NCBI RefSeq assembly: GCF_035083965.1
Contig: NC_089740.1
Coordinates: forward strand, 10,104,596 to 10,168,595
DNA length: 64,000 bases
Origin: Branchiostoma lanceolatum
Lineage: Eukaryota; Chordata; Leptocardii; Amphioxiformes; Branchiostomatidae
Reading direction: 5' to 3'
This document shows, piece by piece, positions 23,194-35,759 of the stretch (within the stretch, counting starts at the first letter, position 1; the number at the start of each line of letters is the position of its first letter). The position numbers and the translations under genes are program-made. Below the pieces are notes generated by a model that saw only the letters and a list, made by a program, of their open reading frames with translations, searched no databases and was not told the origin of the DNA.

Positions 23194-24165
23194 ATGTGCC
23201 CCCTAGCGAAGTTACAAAGAGCTGCATACTTCCTAGCAGATGTAAGGACCAGACTCAGTCTGTTTTGATGTGTTGTTGCAGCATTTAGTGGTTTTAAGTG
23301 GAGCACCTTTTATACTCTTCGCATTCTCCCAAGAAAGGGAAATAGTGGGTCACTAGATGTAAACATGTTAAAGGCCTTCACTTCAGTAATCATGTAAATC
23401 ATCAGTTTATTCATCTAAAGTGATAAAATTATTAAAATACAGTACCATCCTTTCTGTACACATACACTTGATACTCTTGCCACTGGAGCAGACCCAGTAC
23501 TAGTATACAAATATTTCAATAGTACTTTGAAGAACTGAACAGAAGTCAATGTTATTGATACAATCTGAACAACTTTAGTAAATGAAACCTTGTTAATTCT
23601 TCTGTGTTAAATAGACATTAATTCAATGGTCTTCCATTCTCAAATTTGATCACAGTAAAAAGGGAATGAAAGTGTGCGTAAGGTAAATTGTGCGACATTA
23701 TTGTGTTACATTATCAAGTTTGTATTTGAATGCTTTGTATACATTTGCTCTTTATATTGAATCAATGCTAACAATAATGAGGACATAAACTTATAGAAAC
23801 AAACCTTGTAACCGAACAAATAAACATATAAAACTAAACTACAAACTGGAACATATTTTTTTTAATCTACCACGAGGCAAGCTACACTTGTAGAAGAGAT
23901 TGGAATAATCCTTGATTCAATACCAACTGAAAGAACATAAGGGCACATTGTATGGAATGGCAAGAGAAGTACTTCAAGATATATAACTGGAAATATTTCA
24001 GCTTCAAAAATAAAAGCTTTTCTCAGCGAAATTTGCTTCGTTGTATTTGCTTTACTATTTATTTTATTGAAAATTACATCAGTACATACTGTACTATTGT
24101 ATATATTGTAATACCCAACTATTGCTACCAACTGAACTGAGCTAGTTGTTTATGTGTTCTTATCT
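23194..24165. other. 3' flank of the kelch gene, between convergent genes
   Basis: AT-rich non-coding DNA between the kelch stop at 23193 and the end of WDR76. Possible polyadenylation signals are AATAAA near 23818 on the plus strand and AATAAATA near 24056-24064 on the minus strand. No gene seen. Confidence 0.45.
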
Positions 24166-24660
24166 GGATAAGACTGTTTTGGAGTGTGTGAAGACTTTGT
24201 TCTTTTAACCATACTATGTCTTAGGCAGACATTTTTTTTTGAGCACAACTTTTGGAACCTGAACATTGCTGAGAAACTTGACCTAGCTGTTTATGTGTGC
24301 TTTTTATTTTACTGTGAGACAGACTTATGTTTGGATAAGACTGATTAAAAATGTGAAGACATTATTCCTTTAACCATAATTCGTCTTAGACAGCTAGTTT
24401 CTTCAGCACAACTCTTGGAGACCCGTAACAATAATTTCTTAGACATTGCTGAGAAACTTGAGCTAGCTGTTTATGTATGGTTTTTCTAGTGTGAGAAACA
24501 TAGTCTTACATTTGGATAAGACTGATTAAAAGTGTGTAGACCCTGTCCCTTTAACAATACTATGTCTTAGACAGCTAGTTTCTTGAGCACAACTCTTGGA
24601 GAGCCTGGGCTTTTCTTAGAAGCTGCTGAGAAACTTGATGCGGAGAATACATGCACTTTT
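24140..24660. repeat. Three tandem ~190-bp units spanning the WDR76 stop codon and 3' UTR
   Basis: Shared blocks recur in order: TGCTGAGAAACTTGA, AGCTGTTTATGT, GGATAAGACTG, AAGAC...CCTTTAACCATA, GTCTTAGACAGCTAGTTTCTT and GAGCACAACTCTTGGA. The right-most unit contains the last codons and stop of WDR76 (24567-24650); the other two are decayed copies lying in what should be its 3' UTR. Confidence 0.75.
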
Positions 24661-27600
24661 CCGCTGGAGTTAGCCCCTGCTAGAAGGTGCTGTGTGGGGT
24701 GGAAGGCGTTGATACTGCAGATGGAGGTGAGGTAGTCAGGATCCATGTATGTGTGGAGGAGGGTGGACTTGTCATTGTACAGCTCAATCTGGTGGGAGAC
24801 AGAAAAAATGTTTTTGAAGATAATACTGTAACTACTGCACACACCAGAAACATAACCTTGTTTAGAAACTGTTCCAATTCTTTGTTTTGTTTTGTTTCCC
24901 TAAACTTGTAAACTGCCTCTAGCCTACTGCTAGGCATAACACACCAGCTTTGTACAGTAAGTACAAGCTGTTTAAGACCAGACTGTAACGTTTGATACAC
25001 TCACATGGGATAGACCCCTACTCTTTTTGGTTAGTGTGGTGGGTTCTTGTATGTGCCCAGGGTTGGATCTCCTCAAACATGGGATCTCCGACTTTACATC
25101 CCATCTGAAAGGACGTCTCTAACAGAAGCTAGGTAATAATTTCCATGTGAGGAAATAGGTGTTCTGTGCCTTTTCCAAGGGCACAACACTGGGGGCTACC
25201 AGAGATTCGAACCCAGAACCTTTATACTCTATGTCAAGAACACAATTTCAGGCAATGTCCATCCTTCTGTCATACCCACAAAGAATGGTCTAAAATGTAC
25301 TTGTTACACAGAACAATTTACTGTATATCTCGAAATTTTCGAGGTGGTTTTATTTTTGTGGAGACCCTTCCATCAGGAAATCATGACATCGCGAAAATTC
25401 CTTTCCACTGTATTACTACTGTACTACAGAACTGTATCAACCATGAACTCAGAATGCCAGGAAAACCTCCTTTCCCCCCAAAACATAAGTACTGTAATAC
25501 ATTTTATCCTCACAGTAGAAAAATCTTACGGGGCAAGGAAAATGGACATTTTCACTGAACTTTAACTTCACAGTGGCACCAAGTAATTTACAGAACGGAT
25601 GTGTGAAGGAATCATAAAAAATTACAACAGGTTTTTCACGGTGATGATAAGTTCACGCTACAGAGGTCACTGTGAAAACAGTGAACTCAAAGTTACAGTG
25701 AAAGGAACAAGAATAACAATAAATAAATTTACAGTATTTTTCAACCCACCTGTCGTGGTTGTTTCATACTGCCTGTCACAAAGAGATCGTCCCTCCCCGG
25801 GACCCAAGCGGCGCGGAACGGAGTCAGCCATCTGCCCGTCTGGTTGTTGTGGCGGAGCTCACGGAGAGGCTTGACTGTCTGCTGACCAATCGTTGACGAG
25901 TCAAACAACCTGCATAAGATCGGTGAATAGTTTCGTCAGGTTGGTAAACAAACAAATACGAAGAGAGGACAACGGATACACACGTTGGATTAAGGTGTCT
26001 ACTTGGTGTTCTTAGCAAAGTTTGACCATATGGGGCTCCCTATAATAGTAGGAGTAGTTCTATCTGGGGGAGAAGTCCCATAGAACCCTGTGACTTTTCA
26101 TCAATCTTTAAAACAATGAACATTTGGCTTTAGAATCAGGCTGTAACAGGGGGAAAACTTTACTTTACAAATGTGTACCTTAAAAATGCAGGAAAGTGTC
26201 TAAGGGAATTATGAATTCAAAAATTTTGCTGCACATGTAGGTTTGAGTTGACAGCGTATTTCAACTCAGCAATTATTGTGATATACCTAATTCTGTCGTC
26301 GAAACACGTGGTGAGGATGCGACTTCCACTGGCTGGTGAGAAGTACGCAGACGACACCGACCGGCTGTGCTGGTATAGTGAGGCTACGAATTGTTGGCTA
26401 CCTTTCTTCTTCATGTTCCGTAAGTCGTAGATGTAGACATTGCTGGAAAGGAACGATTCTACAAATCAAATTTTTGACCCATAAAATCTTATAGAAAATG
26501 TGCAAAAGGTAAGAATAACACAAGGTTATAATTTTTCAATACAGATCACACCCTAGATTTTTTTGCCATACATGTATGTGAACTAATTTAAACTAAAGGA
26601 AAGATGAATTTTAGAAAGTTGAACTACGATGAAAATATAGACATACCTGTCGTTACAACACGATACGAAGTAGTGCCTCTGTGTAGGATGTACGCTGACA
26701 GTCTTGATGGTGCGATCATGTGCAGGGTACAGGTGCTCAGCTTCACTGCTGTAGACACATACATAAAAGAAAAAATTACTTTCGGTCATTGACAGCAGGT
26801 TTCTGTACTGTTTTTGTACTGTTTCTGCCCTCTTTGCTCTCAATGCCTTACATGAAATACAATCATCAAAATGCTTTCATTTCATTCAAAATTCTATTTT
26901 GAGCTGGAGGGGCATTTTAGTTACAGTCTTTGAACACTAATAAAATGTACAAACATACCCTTTAGTTCTGGTGTCTACGACAGCCACATCTCCATCCCCC
27001 AGTCCGACTAGACAAGTGGTCCCATCCTCTGACAGGAAGTCAAAGTACTTCACAAGCGAGTCCCTGTCCTCTTCTGTACTAAACACCTATAGGGACAAAG
27101 AAAGAAGTGGAGGGGATGTGAGATTCTATCTTCCATCTCTCTTTGCTATTTTCCTCCTTGAAAAAAAGATGCCATGACGTTACTGTGAACATGTTGCCGT
27201 TCAACCAGTATTGAAAAAGATATGTTCAAAATGCTGTCAAACAACTTTTACATAGAACACACCATACTAAGAAACAGATAAACATATCCGAAGTATTGCT
27301 ACCAAGTTCTGGTGTATTTTATTAGTCAATGGTCAAGCAGTTAGGTTAGAGGTCATGGGTTACATTTCTGGCTAGATGTTGTGTCCATGGGAAAGGTACT
27401 TTGCACAACTCTCTTCACTCCACCTAGGTGTAAAAATGGGTACCTGACTTTAGTTGGGGAGGTTAAAGGCGGTGGAAGGAGAAGGATAGACTCTGCCTTA
27501 CAATACTTTGCCCTAGACAGTGGATAACAAGCAACTGCCTTAGACACAGTGGACAACCACCCACTGCCCATACGGCCTTTTAAAGGTTATGGGCATTTAC

Positions 27601-30600
27601 CTTTTTACCTTGCCTATATATCTTTACCAAAAGAAGAGACCTGAGCTCACCTCAGAGAAAACATCCTTCTCAAACTCAGCACACCTCATGGTGCCATCGT
27701 AACTGCACATGTACAACTTCCCATGGTGCACTGGGGAGAACTGGAGGCAGTTGATTGGTCGGGAGTGCGGGTTGTACAAGTAGACGCCGTCATCCCCCTC
27801 TTTGGATTCCTAGAAATGTGAATTTCTTTAGTTTTCTCATTTTCAAGGAAGGGTGCCATGTGGAAGCAATGATGAAAAAAATGAAGAAATGATAGAAATG
27901 GAAGAAAGGATTTTGTATGAACAGCCCAATTGTATTTGACAATAAGCTATTCCACAGTTTGAACTTGCATATGCATAGTGTGATACATTGTGGGTAATAC
28001 ATAAAGGAATGACACATGCAAACTTCAAGCTGTGGACTATCTAACACATATACCATATCATATGTTCTTACTCTGTTCTTAAAATTTCTTATCTCCAGTG
28101 TGATTACAAATTTGGTATCTGGTATCCCATAATACTCACCACATCCCACAATCCTAGTCTGCCCCACTTGTCGCCGGCACAAACCAACATCTTGGTCGTG
28201 GAGGGGTGGACAGCTAAGGAGAAAATGCGCTCGGGTGTGACTTTGGCCAGCCTCTCCTCTGCTATGGTCATGGACTGTGCCGACTTTAAGAAACTGGGAA
28301 AGGGGCGAAAACAAGTATGTTAACAATAACAGAAAGAAAACGTTTATACAAAGTTCTTAGTCAAATAAATAACTGGTAACAGTCGACATTAATCAAACAG
28401 GTTCATTCACAATAGCAGTTTTTAACTTATAGCTCCTGTTAAATCTTATGGAATAACTGCAGTATAGTACAATTTTACAAGAGGGTGTGATGTAATTTGT
28501 ATCCAGATCAGGTCATGAGACAAGCTAGATAGTTGCACATCTAAAACACCAATGTATGGAGACTTAGGGCAACATAAGTTGGTGGGGGGGGGGGGGGGGG
28601 GGACAGCCTACATTAGCTAGCAAATACTGGCCATTGATGATGACAACCACAAAAATGTATTGTCTTGAATAGCATAATTTTACTAAACACAACAAAACTC
28701 CTTGACAAAGACCGATGTCATATGGTCGAAAATTTGATTAAGTCCAATTTTTGTGTTGGAAATTACAGTTAAAACTCGTTTAAGAACAACAAAATATCAT
28801 GTTCAGCAATATTCACCTCTCTTGAGATAGAGTCAGTCTCTCTTTCACTTCACTTTTGGGGATGGAGGTCTACAATACAAATGAAGAGCAAACAGTGAGT
28901 ATACACTACTTTATGCCTACTGTCTTAGTTTAACAGAATTATACATAAAAGACCACTATCATCTTCTTTTTAAACTGCAGCTTCCGTTTAAATGCAAACA
29001 TAGAAAGTCGCTTAGACTTATGATTTGTTTTGCCAACACTTACCAACACACTAAGTACATGTACTGTGTAAAGATCCATCCAAAAGTTCTCAAGTTCTGC
29101 TACCCCAAAACAAATAAACTGCATTAACAGCATAACCTTCATGGCAGGAAACAACACGTACATAGCTAGAAATCCAGGCCATCTACATTGTGTTGGGGTA
29201 TGTGCCTCAGCTCTTTCAGTTAACTGTGTCGTACTACCAGACAAGTTTGTTGACCAACCTTGGCAAGTCTGTGCAGATCTTGTTGGAACCTGTCTCCCAG
29301 CCCCTTGTCATCACCCTTGACATTGGTGGCTGCCATGTCCAACGGCCCTGCTGGCTTCCGGGGCTGGAAATCAAAAGTAGCAAACTCCTCATCATCATTT
29401 GCGTTTAAAAAAAATCTTAAACAACAATTTGCACATACAGTCAAACATGTTTATATAACCACTCAATGGACTTGATGTCACAGTAGACAGGTCATGACTA
29501 TGGACAGGATTCTTTATGTTTGGGTCAATGGCAGCTGGTCAATGGGAAAAAATAATTAGGATCTCGAAAAAGTAGCCACAACAGCTAGTTGGTCTTTAGA
29601 GTATGCAGAAATGGTCACTAGTAAAGGTTTGACAGGGGTGGTCACTAGTACAACCACTATATCCACTTGAACGTGAAGTTTTTTAAGACTAATGCATGGC
29701 ATATGTTAGATTATATCCAATTCTGCTTCCAACCCCTACTTCTATCCACCAAAGGAACACCTTTGTTAAATTTTCTTGTACAAATCTTAAAGAACATTTT
29801 AGGGCTTACCCCAAAAGGTGTTCCTTTGTGTTTGCCTGTCAAGCCTCGCCTAACACTGCTGTGCCTTTGCACAAAGAAGTGCTTATATGTTGGGCCGCCT
29901 CTTTCAACCTATGAGATAAAACCAGCCTTTTTTTATTCTACTTTAAAACTTAAGCTGAATTTTCCTGTTTAATTGTATGTCTTAGAGTACCTGAAATACT
30001 TTTTAAAAAATCAATAAGATTTAGCTATGCTTGAAAAGTTGTTGAAAACGTTAGGGTCAGTACAACTTTTGGTGGGCAGTTTTAAAACGAAGTTATCAAA
30101 TCTAAATCTTGTGGTGGTTTACCAACACTGATGGTAACCTAAAAATTGGGTGTATCAACTTTAGTCACACACAGAGATATTTCGTGGCTAAGTAAAAAGA
30201 AATGTCAATGCCAGTATGATCTATTGTACAAGATGTTGGTCAGAAACAAACAGACAAGTTATATACAATATGTAAGGGCTGACATTACGATCTGGCTAAG
30301 TCTGTAAAACTAAAAATATTCCCTTACATTTGTGAAAGACAGCACTACAATTCCTGTCACTTTACATAAATGATTTGGCTTGAAACTCAAGATTTTTAAA
30401 GGGGGACCTCCCTAACACACCCCTAACATCCTGATCACAATCTCTGTCAACAGAATCTGATTGGAATCTTGAATGGTAGATTCCGCAATTTTGCCAGATC
30501 GCATCCCTACCCTGAAGAATACGTCCAAGAGAAGGAACCTACGTGCATGTTCTGGTACAGAGGTGCAGGCTCTGGTTTGGGGGGTAGTTGTGCTCCTTCT

Positions 30601-33600
30601 GGATTCTTGTTCTGTAACCTCAAGGAAGGAGTTCGCGGCGGGGGGAGTGGTGCCTTTCCACTGTGAATTCAAGACATCAGAAATATTTTTGTATTTACTT
30701 AATTATACAGGGCAAATTCCATTCAGGCTGTGAAGCCTTTTATCAGGTATCTCTGATTTTACAGATAAAACCACAACTGTGACTAAGTACACAGCAACAA
30801 TAATAATCAATCAATCCTAAAAGCCATGTTACATACAATACAGATTTCAACTTCCGCCCGTATCGCCATTCTTAAAGTTCTTGTAAGTAATAGCAGTTCT
30901 TTGTTTCAGCGATAGTGTGTTCCACAACAAGAAATATGTCTCAATTGTATGACTACTGTTCTACAGAACTGTTTCAACAGCAACTTTAAAACACCAATGA
31001 AGACCCTGTCCCTATAATGCAAAACATATCGAACCCGAAAATTAGAAGAATTATCAGATAAAGTATCCTTTTCTTTCTTAAGTTTTTATTATGAAAGAAT
31101 GACATTGCAAGAATACTCGACACAATTGTCTAAATCATTGGTTACAAGTACAATAATCATCAAGATATTGTGCCGGAACTGCATGCATGCTGACATGCGA
31201 ACAAGCCCAAAACTAAACCGAAATTCTAATGGAGAAACTAAACCGAAATTCTAATGGAGGTAATAACACTTACTTCTTCTTTGGCTGTAGTCCCCTCGTT
31301 CGGGCAGCCTTCTTGGCAGAGCCCGAGACTTCGCTGAGGTTGTTCTTGGCTGACTGGATATCGATGCTTTCGAAGAACGCGGCGTTTTCCTGGATGTTTT
31401 GAAGTCGCTTTTTCTCGTACTCTGACACATAGTGCCCAGCCTAATACCAAACAAGAGGGTTTTTTTTTTATTCATTCATTCTACAGGCAAAAATCTTAGC
31501 AATAAAAAGAAAGCCAGAAGTGCGTATCAAACATGTACAGTTGTTGGAACTGGACACTATTCTAATGAGCTGACCAGCCTACTAAGAAAGATATTAAGAT
31601 AAGTTAGGTTATGTTCATCTTTAACATGATAGTTTTGAGAATGTGAGTATTACTATTAGGAACACTTGTTAATACTCTTGCTTTAAATTACACATATGTA
31701 AATCCTTATGGTAAGTTTCACCAGTAGGTTACAGTTGGCTGCATGTTTAACGTCAACAAAAAAACTGGCTAAACTTCTTTAAACTGCTGTACCTCCAATG
31801 TTACCTGTGCCTGAACCTGAATATTGTTTACTAACTGCTGATTTGTGCCAAAGCAAAAAGGCCGGGACAAGTGCAATATTGGCACGTGTACAACATTGCC
31901 GCCTATCACAACCTTCTTGTCATGACAAACTCCTTTGTTTATGCCAGCCTAAGTTCTAAACATGGGACAACTCGATTGTTCTAAACACTGCTACTCCATT
32001 TTGCACTGAAATTAGCTGGTATGTTACGCTGAAGGGCGGTTATACCAGCTGTACAGATACAGAAATTGAGGTACAGTGCTGAGGTGTGCTCAATGGTGTG
32101 TGCTCACCATGGTGTCCTCAATATTGGTTGGGATTCGCACAGCTAGGAGATTGTTGCCCAATCAGAAAGGCCGGGACAAGTGCAATACTGATACATCAGT
32201 AGGCATTGCCACCAATCCTGGCCTGTCTGACAAGGCCATGTTAGAATATGTGTAGCTTCCATGTCATTGGCCAACTCCCAAAAGAGGGGTTGTTAGACTG
32301 GGCTCGAAATAGCATTTCTTTGCAAACCTGGCTGTGAAGACATCAGGAATACCTACACAACTTCAATTGTACCGGCACTAACCTGCATATGCAGGTAGTA
32401 ATTTGAGCCATGTACAATATACATGTAAATATGACAGGGAAAATATACACATGATCAAACAGCAGAAGTAAGCAACAAGTTATTTTTTTAATATTTACAA
32501 AAATAGTCTAAATGCCCTAAAAAAAAAAACATGTAAGTGTAGAAACACACCAACTTTTAACTTTCAGCATGCTCAGGTAGCTACTTGGTACCAAATTTGT
32601 ATTGTATGGGGCTAGGCAGCAGGGAGAAAGTTAAAAATCTACAACAATATGTGTTACTTGTTTAAAGTTAACCTTCTCACTGTTGTCAATACAAATTCAG
32701 TACCAAATTGCTACCTTAGTAATAGTAGGCTGAAGGTTTAGTTACACATACAGTTATCAAGACTCATGTCTTTTTCTTAAATGTGAACAATTATTTCAGT
32801 ACAAAAATACACTTACAGCAGACAGTGGAACGTCATCATCATCTGAGTCGCTGTCTAAGTTCGCTCCAACAATCGCTTCGTCATCTTTGCCATAATCCTT
32901 TGCTTTTGCTTTCCCCACAGCTTTCTTTGGACGCGGGGCACTTTTCTTTGGCTTTGCGGCTTTCTTTGGCTTTGTGACCTTCTTCTAAATTTGGAATCAA
33001 AGAAAATGACAAATTAACACAGTCCAGTACATGCAAAAGGGTATCTACATGTTTCAATTAAAATGTATCCATCAAATGTTTTAATTACAATGTTTGAAAC
33101 AACTACATTTATTTCAAATTCCTCTTACTCTAAGAGCAATTTTTTCTCCATCACATTTGAAGGAGATTTTATTGCCTTTCAAGAAAAATGTTTGAAACAT
33201 ACTCTTTTAACTCCCCACTCTTCACCACTAGATGTTGACTCCTCAGCAGACAGCTCCTTCTCATCTTTAGATTCTTCCTCCTCCTCCTCACTGGACCACT
33301 CCTCCTCACTTGACTCCTCAACATCATCTCTGGAGTCATCATCATCCTCATCACTAGAGATGATCTTCCTGCTGTTAGAGAAAAGAACTTTCTGGGCTTC
33401 CTTGGGGGGCTTCTTACTAGCTGGTGTTTCCTTGGTTCTGGCTGCCCTTCCATTCACAGCTCTTTGCTTCAGCTGAATAAACAAAAGAAGAAACAGATTT
33501 CCAGCTGAGCTACTTTTCTTCAGAAATACTGTAAAATCATTTAAGATTGCAGTACTATAATTAAATCTTTGGGCACACTGAGAATGAATAATCAACGATG

Positions 33601-35702
33601 CCCTTGACTTTGTGGTTGAAAGGGAAATGAAACAAAACAATGGAAGACAAAGCATATGCTTGCAATGAGATGTATTACAGTATAGTTGTGAACTTAAAAA
33701 ATGCAGTGATAATTTCAAAATTTACAGTAGTGCAAATCTCTGAGGAAAAGCAAAGACAGACAAAAGGGTTTGTTCAGCAGACAAAACATAGGTTTGCTTT
33801 TTTTCTTTACATTCCTTTGTGATTTGCTATCACAAAAGATAATTCAACTGACATACACTTCTTGTGCTGATTAAAGACCTCCATTGTGTGTAGGAACATG
33901 CAAATCACTGATCAACTCATATCAACATCTTTCTTTGTTCCTTTCCCGATAAGATATTTGCATGTTATGAGACGAATCTCAATGTTTTCTTTCATGTCGA
34001 CATTCATACATAAATCTATGGCAACTTTCATCACCAAAAAAAATGGCTAAATGTAGTTCTGAGTTACTTCTGACATTTGAAACTCTACTGGAAAAACTTA
34101 GTAAATAATGCACAAATAGATCTAAATTTTGTAATGCTCATGTTGGTTTTATTTTCCTGTGTTTTTTTTCGGTCAAGCGGCCTCTCCACCGTGAATTCAT
34201 GACATCGCAAACATTCCAATTTTTCCTACTGTACCACAGAATCGTTTTCTACTGCAAACTTACAACACCCTGAGAACTCACTGTCCCCTTCTACGGTGAA
34301 ATTAATTTCCTAAGAAAATAAAAGGAATTTAGGGTACCTTGGAGAGAGGAAGAGAATCACTGCTTGCAGTAGAATGCTTGGAAGGGCTCTCATCAACAAT
34401 GACCACTTCAACCTGTATCAGTAAAAAAGAGAGTTTGTCATGTCAAAATGGATAAAATACAACATTGCTGGATTTAAGACTATGTGGTCTGACTGACTGT
34501 GAGTAATTGTCACTTCGAAAAACTCCCTTCACCTTCTACTGTGAAGTCCCCACCAAATTACGTTAATTAAATGGATCTACAGCAGTACAACTTTGCATGG
34601 TTTACCTTCCTTTAGAATAAGAAAATTCAGCTCAGCAGCCCCCCTCCCCATCCTTGGAGATCTGTCACTTTTTCAAAAGATTTACATATTCATAACCCCG
34701 GGCCCACAACTATGCGAGCTTCTCGAATATTCATTAGATTCAGAATTGAAAGGCTCGGTTTTCATGCAATTTTATTCTCTTAACGGTCCGCAAACAAACC
34801 AAAATTCTGCCTGAGAAAGAGAGAGAGTCGTAAACAAAAGGTTTACGTCAAAAATCAACAAAAGGTTGTCCGCTTGAAATCCTATCCCTTTTGGAAAGAG
34901 TGGCGAAAACTACTGACGACTTCTGACGGTAGAAAATTTGAGCACAAAAGGCAACGAAACTGCTCGTGGATGCAAAATTATTTCACAAATAAAGCAACGA
35001 GGATTACGATTCAAAACGATGAGGGTTTCAAATTCATTTAACTCAAGAGGTGAATTTTTTTGGGCACGGTCGCTCGGCGTGCATGAATGCAAATCTCAGA
35101 CTTTCTGTAAATTTCTTCTCCGACAAAAATTTCACCGATTCCGAAAGAAATTCCACCAAAATCTGTCGCGGAAGCAAACCTATACGTTACCTGGTCGTTT
35201 CTGGAACGTGTCCACCTCAGTGTAGGCCGAAAATGAAGCAGAAATTGCGAAAATATTCAACAAGTTCTGAGGAACTTTTTGTCCTAAACGGGGATAGGCC
35301 GCCATCTTGAGAATAGTGCTGTGAAAGGGGGATGCCACTACACCGTAGAAATCGGTCGAAAAAAAGTCCAACTTTGGTCTATCTTTCAGAAAAACCGCTA
35401 TCAATTCAAATAAAATCATTTATCTTAATAGTTAACATTTTCTACTCTATGGGGTTATTTCCAATATTTTAAGAGACGTATTAAGGATTATCACCATACT
35501 GGAATCCCCAATAAGAGCCACGTAGTGAACTTGCATGACCTCTCAAATTTCAGGGGCTCGAGTGAGGGGGAACAGGCTTCGCCCTCCGATTTTGCACCAA
35601 ATGTGTCCGAATTCTCCATAAAATACCCACCTTCGCTTGCTTCGATGACCTAGGAGGGTTCCTACCATTGCTGGAGAGCGATCTCTTGCTTCTGATCGGC
35701 AT
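24567..35702 (-). CDS. WDR76: WD repeat-containing protein 76
   Basis: Fifteen minus-strand exons with continuous phase, 702 aa: 35702-35631, 34412-34338, 33472-33203, 32984-32817, 31440-31274, 30660-30543, 29363-29259, 28869-28817, 28293-28140, 27809-27651, 27086-26959, 26748-26647, 26442-26287, 25909-25750 and 24788-24567. The N-terminal ~230 residues are basic and acidic low complexity (a Glu/Ser block from 33.2 kb, Lys/Pro repeats from 32.9 kb). Then come the WDR76 marks YEKKRLQNIQENAAFFESI and PSLRLQNKNPEG, and a WD40 propeller ending with CSINAFHPTQHLLAGANSSG. Family knowledge: WDR76 is a nuclear, DNA-damage-associated WD40 protein that can serve as a CUL4-DDB1 receptor. Met at 35702 gives MPIRSKRSLSS; an in-frame Met at 35750 is an alternative. 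The donor at 34338 (GTACCC) is weak. Confidence 0.92.
25010..25240 (-). mobile_element. SINE-like element in a WDR76 intron
   Basis: The minus strand contains GGTTCTGGGTTCGAATCTC, a tRNA-like B box, followed by a body (GTTGTGCCCTTGG, CCTATTTCCTCACATGG) typical of tRNA-derived SINE/CORE elements in marine animals. The A box is not clear, and the exact ends are uncertain. Confidence 0.55.
25320..25580. repeat. Dispersed repeat with TCG-GGTGGTTTTATTTT and CATGACATCGC blocks
   Basis: Contains CGAGGTGGTTTTATTTTTGT, AATCATGACATCGCGAAAAT, and a CTACTGTACTACAGAACTGT core. Related copies lie at 30840-31040 and 34150-34320 in other introns of the same gene, and the GGTGGTTTTA block recurs at about 46030 in the lipoxygenase gene. 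Non-coding. Confidence 0.55.
27340..27580 (+). mobile_element. SINE/LINE-tail-type element in a WDR76 intron
   Basis: Contains GTTGTGTCCATGGGAAAGGT, ACTTTGCACAACTCTCTTCA, CTCCACCTAGGTGTAAAAAT, GGGTACCTGACTTTAGTTGG and GGGAGGTTAAAGGCGGTGGA, a block order common in dispersed SINE-type elements of deuterostomes. No tRNA head was resolved. Confidence 0.55.
28582..28602. repeat. Poly-G tract (21 bases)
   Basis: A run of about 21 G in a WDR76 intron (poly-C on the gene strand). Such tracts are replication- and sequencing-error prone; the assembled length should not be trusted. Confidence 0.95.
30840..31040. repeat. Copy of the dispersed WDR76-intron repeat
   Basis: Shares CTACTGTTCTACAGAACTGT, the AACTTTAAAACACC block and a CCCTGTCCC block with the copies at 25320-25580 and 34150-34320. 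Confidence 0.5.
34150..34320. repeat. Copy of the dispersed WDR76-intron repeat
   Basis: Contains CACCGTGAATTCATGACATC and CTACTGTACCACAGAATCGT followed by ACTTACAACACC and CACTGTCCCC, matching the copies at 25320 and 30840. Confidence 0.5.
35191..35305 (-). other. Candidate alternative first exon in WDR76 intron 1, with YY1-type start
   Basis: The minus strand reads CTCAAGATGGCGGCC, a YY1 element fused to a good Kozak ATG at 35305, then 38 codons (MAAYPRLGQKVPQNLL at the start) to a donor GTAACG at 35190. The peptide has ordinary composition. It ends in phase 1, but the next WDR76 exon at 34412 needs phase 0 and would give a stop at once, so it is not a simple alternative WDR76 start. It may be a non-coding alternative exon, or the start of another transcript. 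Confidence 0.35.
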
Positions 35703-35759
35703 TTTGTCCTGCGAAACGCTGAATTTTCTCGCCAATTCTGTCTCAAACACACGCTTCGC

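Noticed and set aside
33063-33476. Plus-strand serine-rich open frame
   Set aside because: It is the antisense shadow of the Glu/Ser-rich WDR76 exon 33203-33472.
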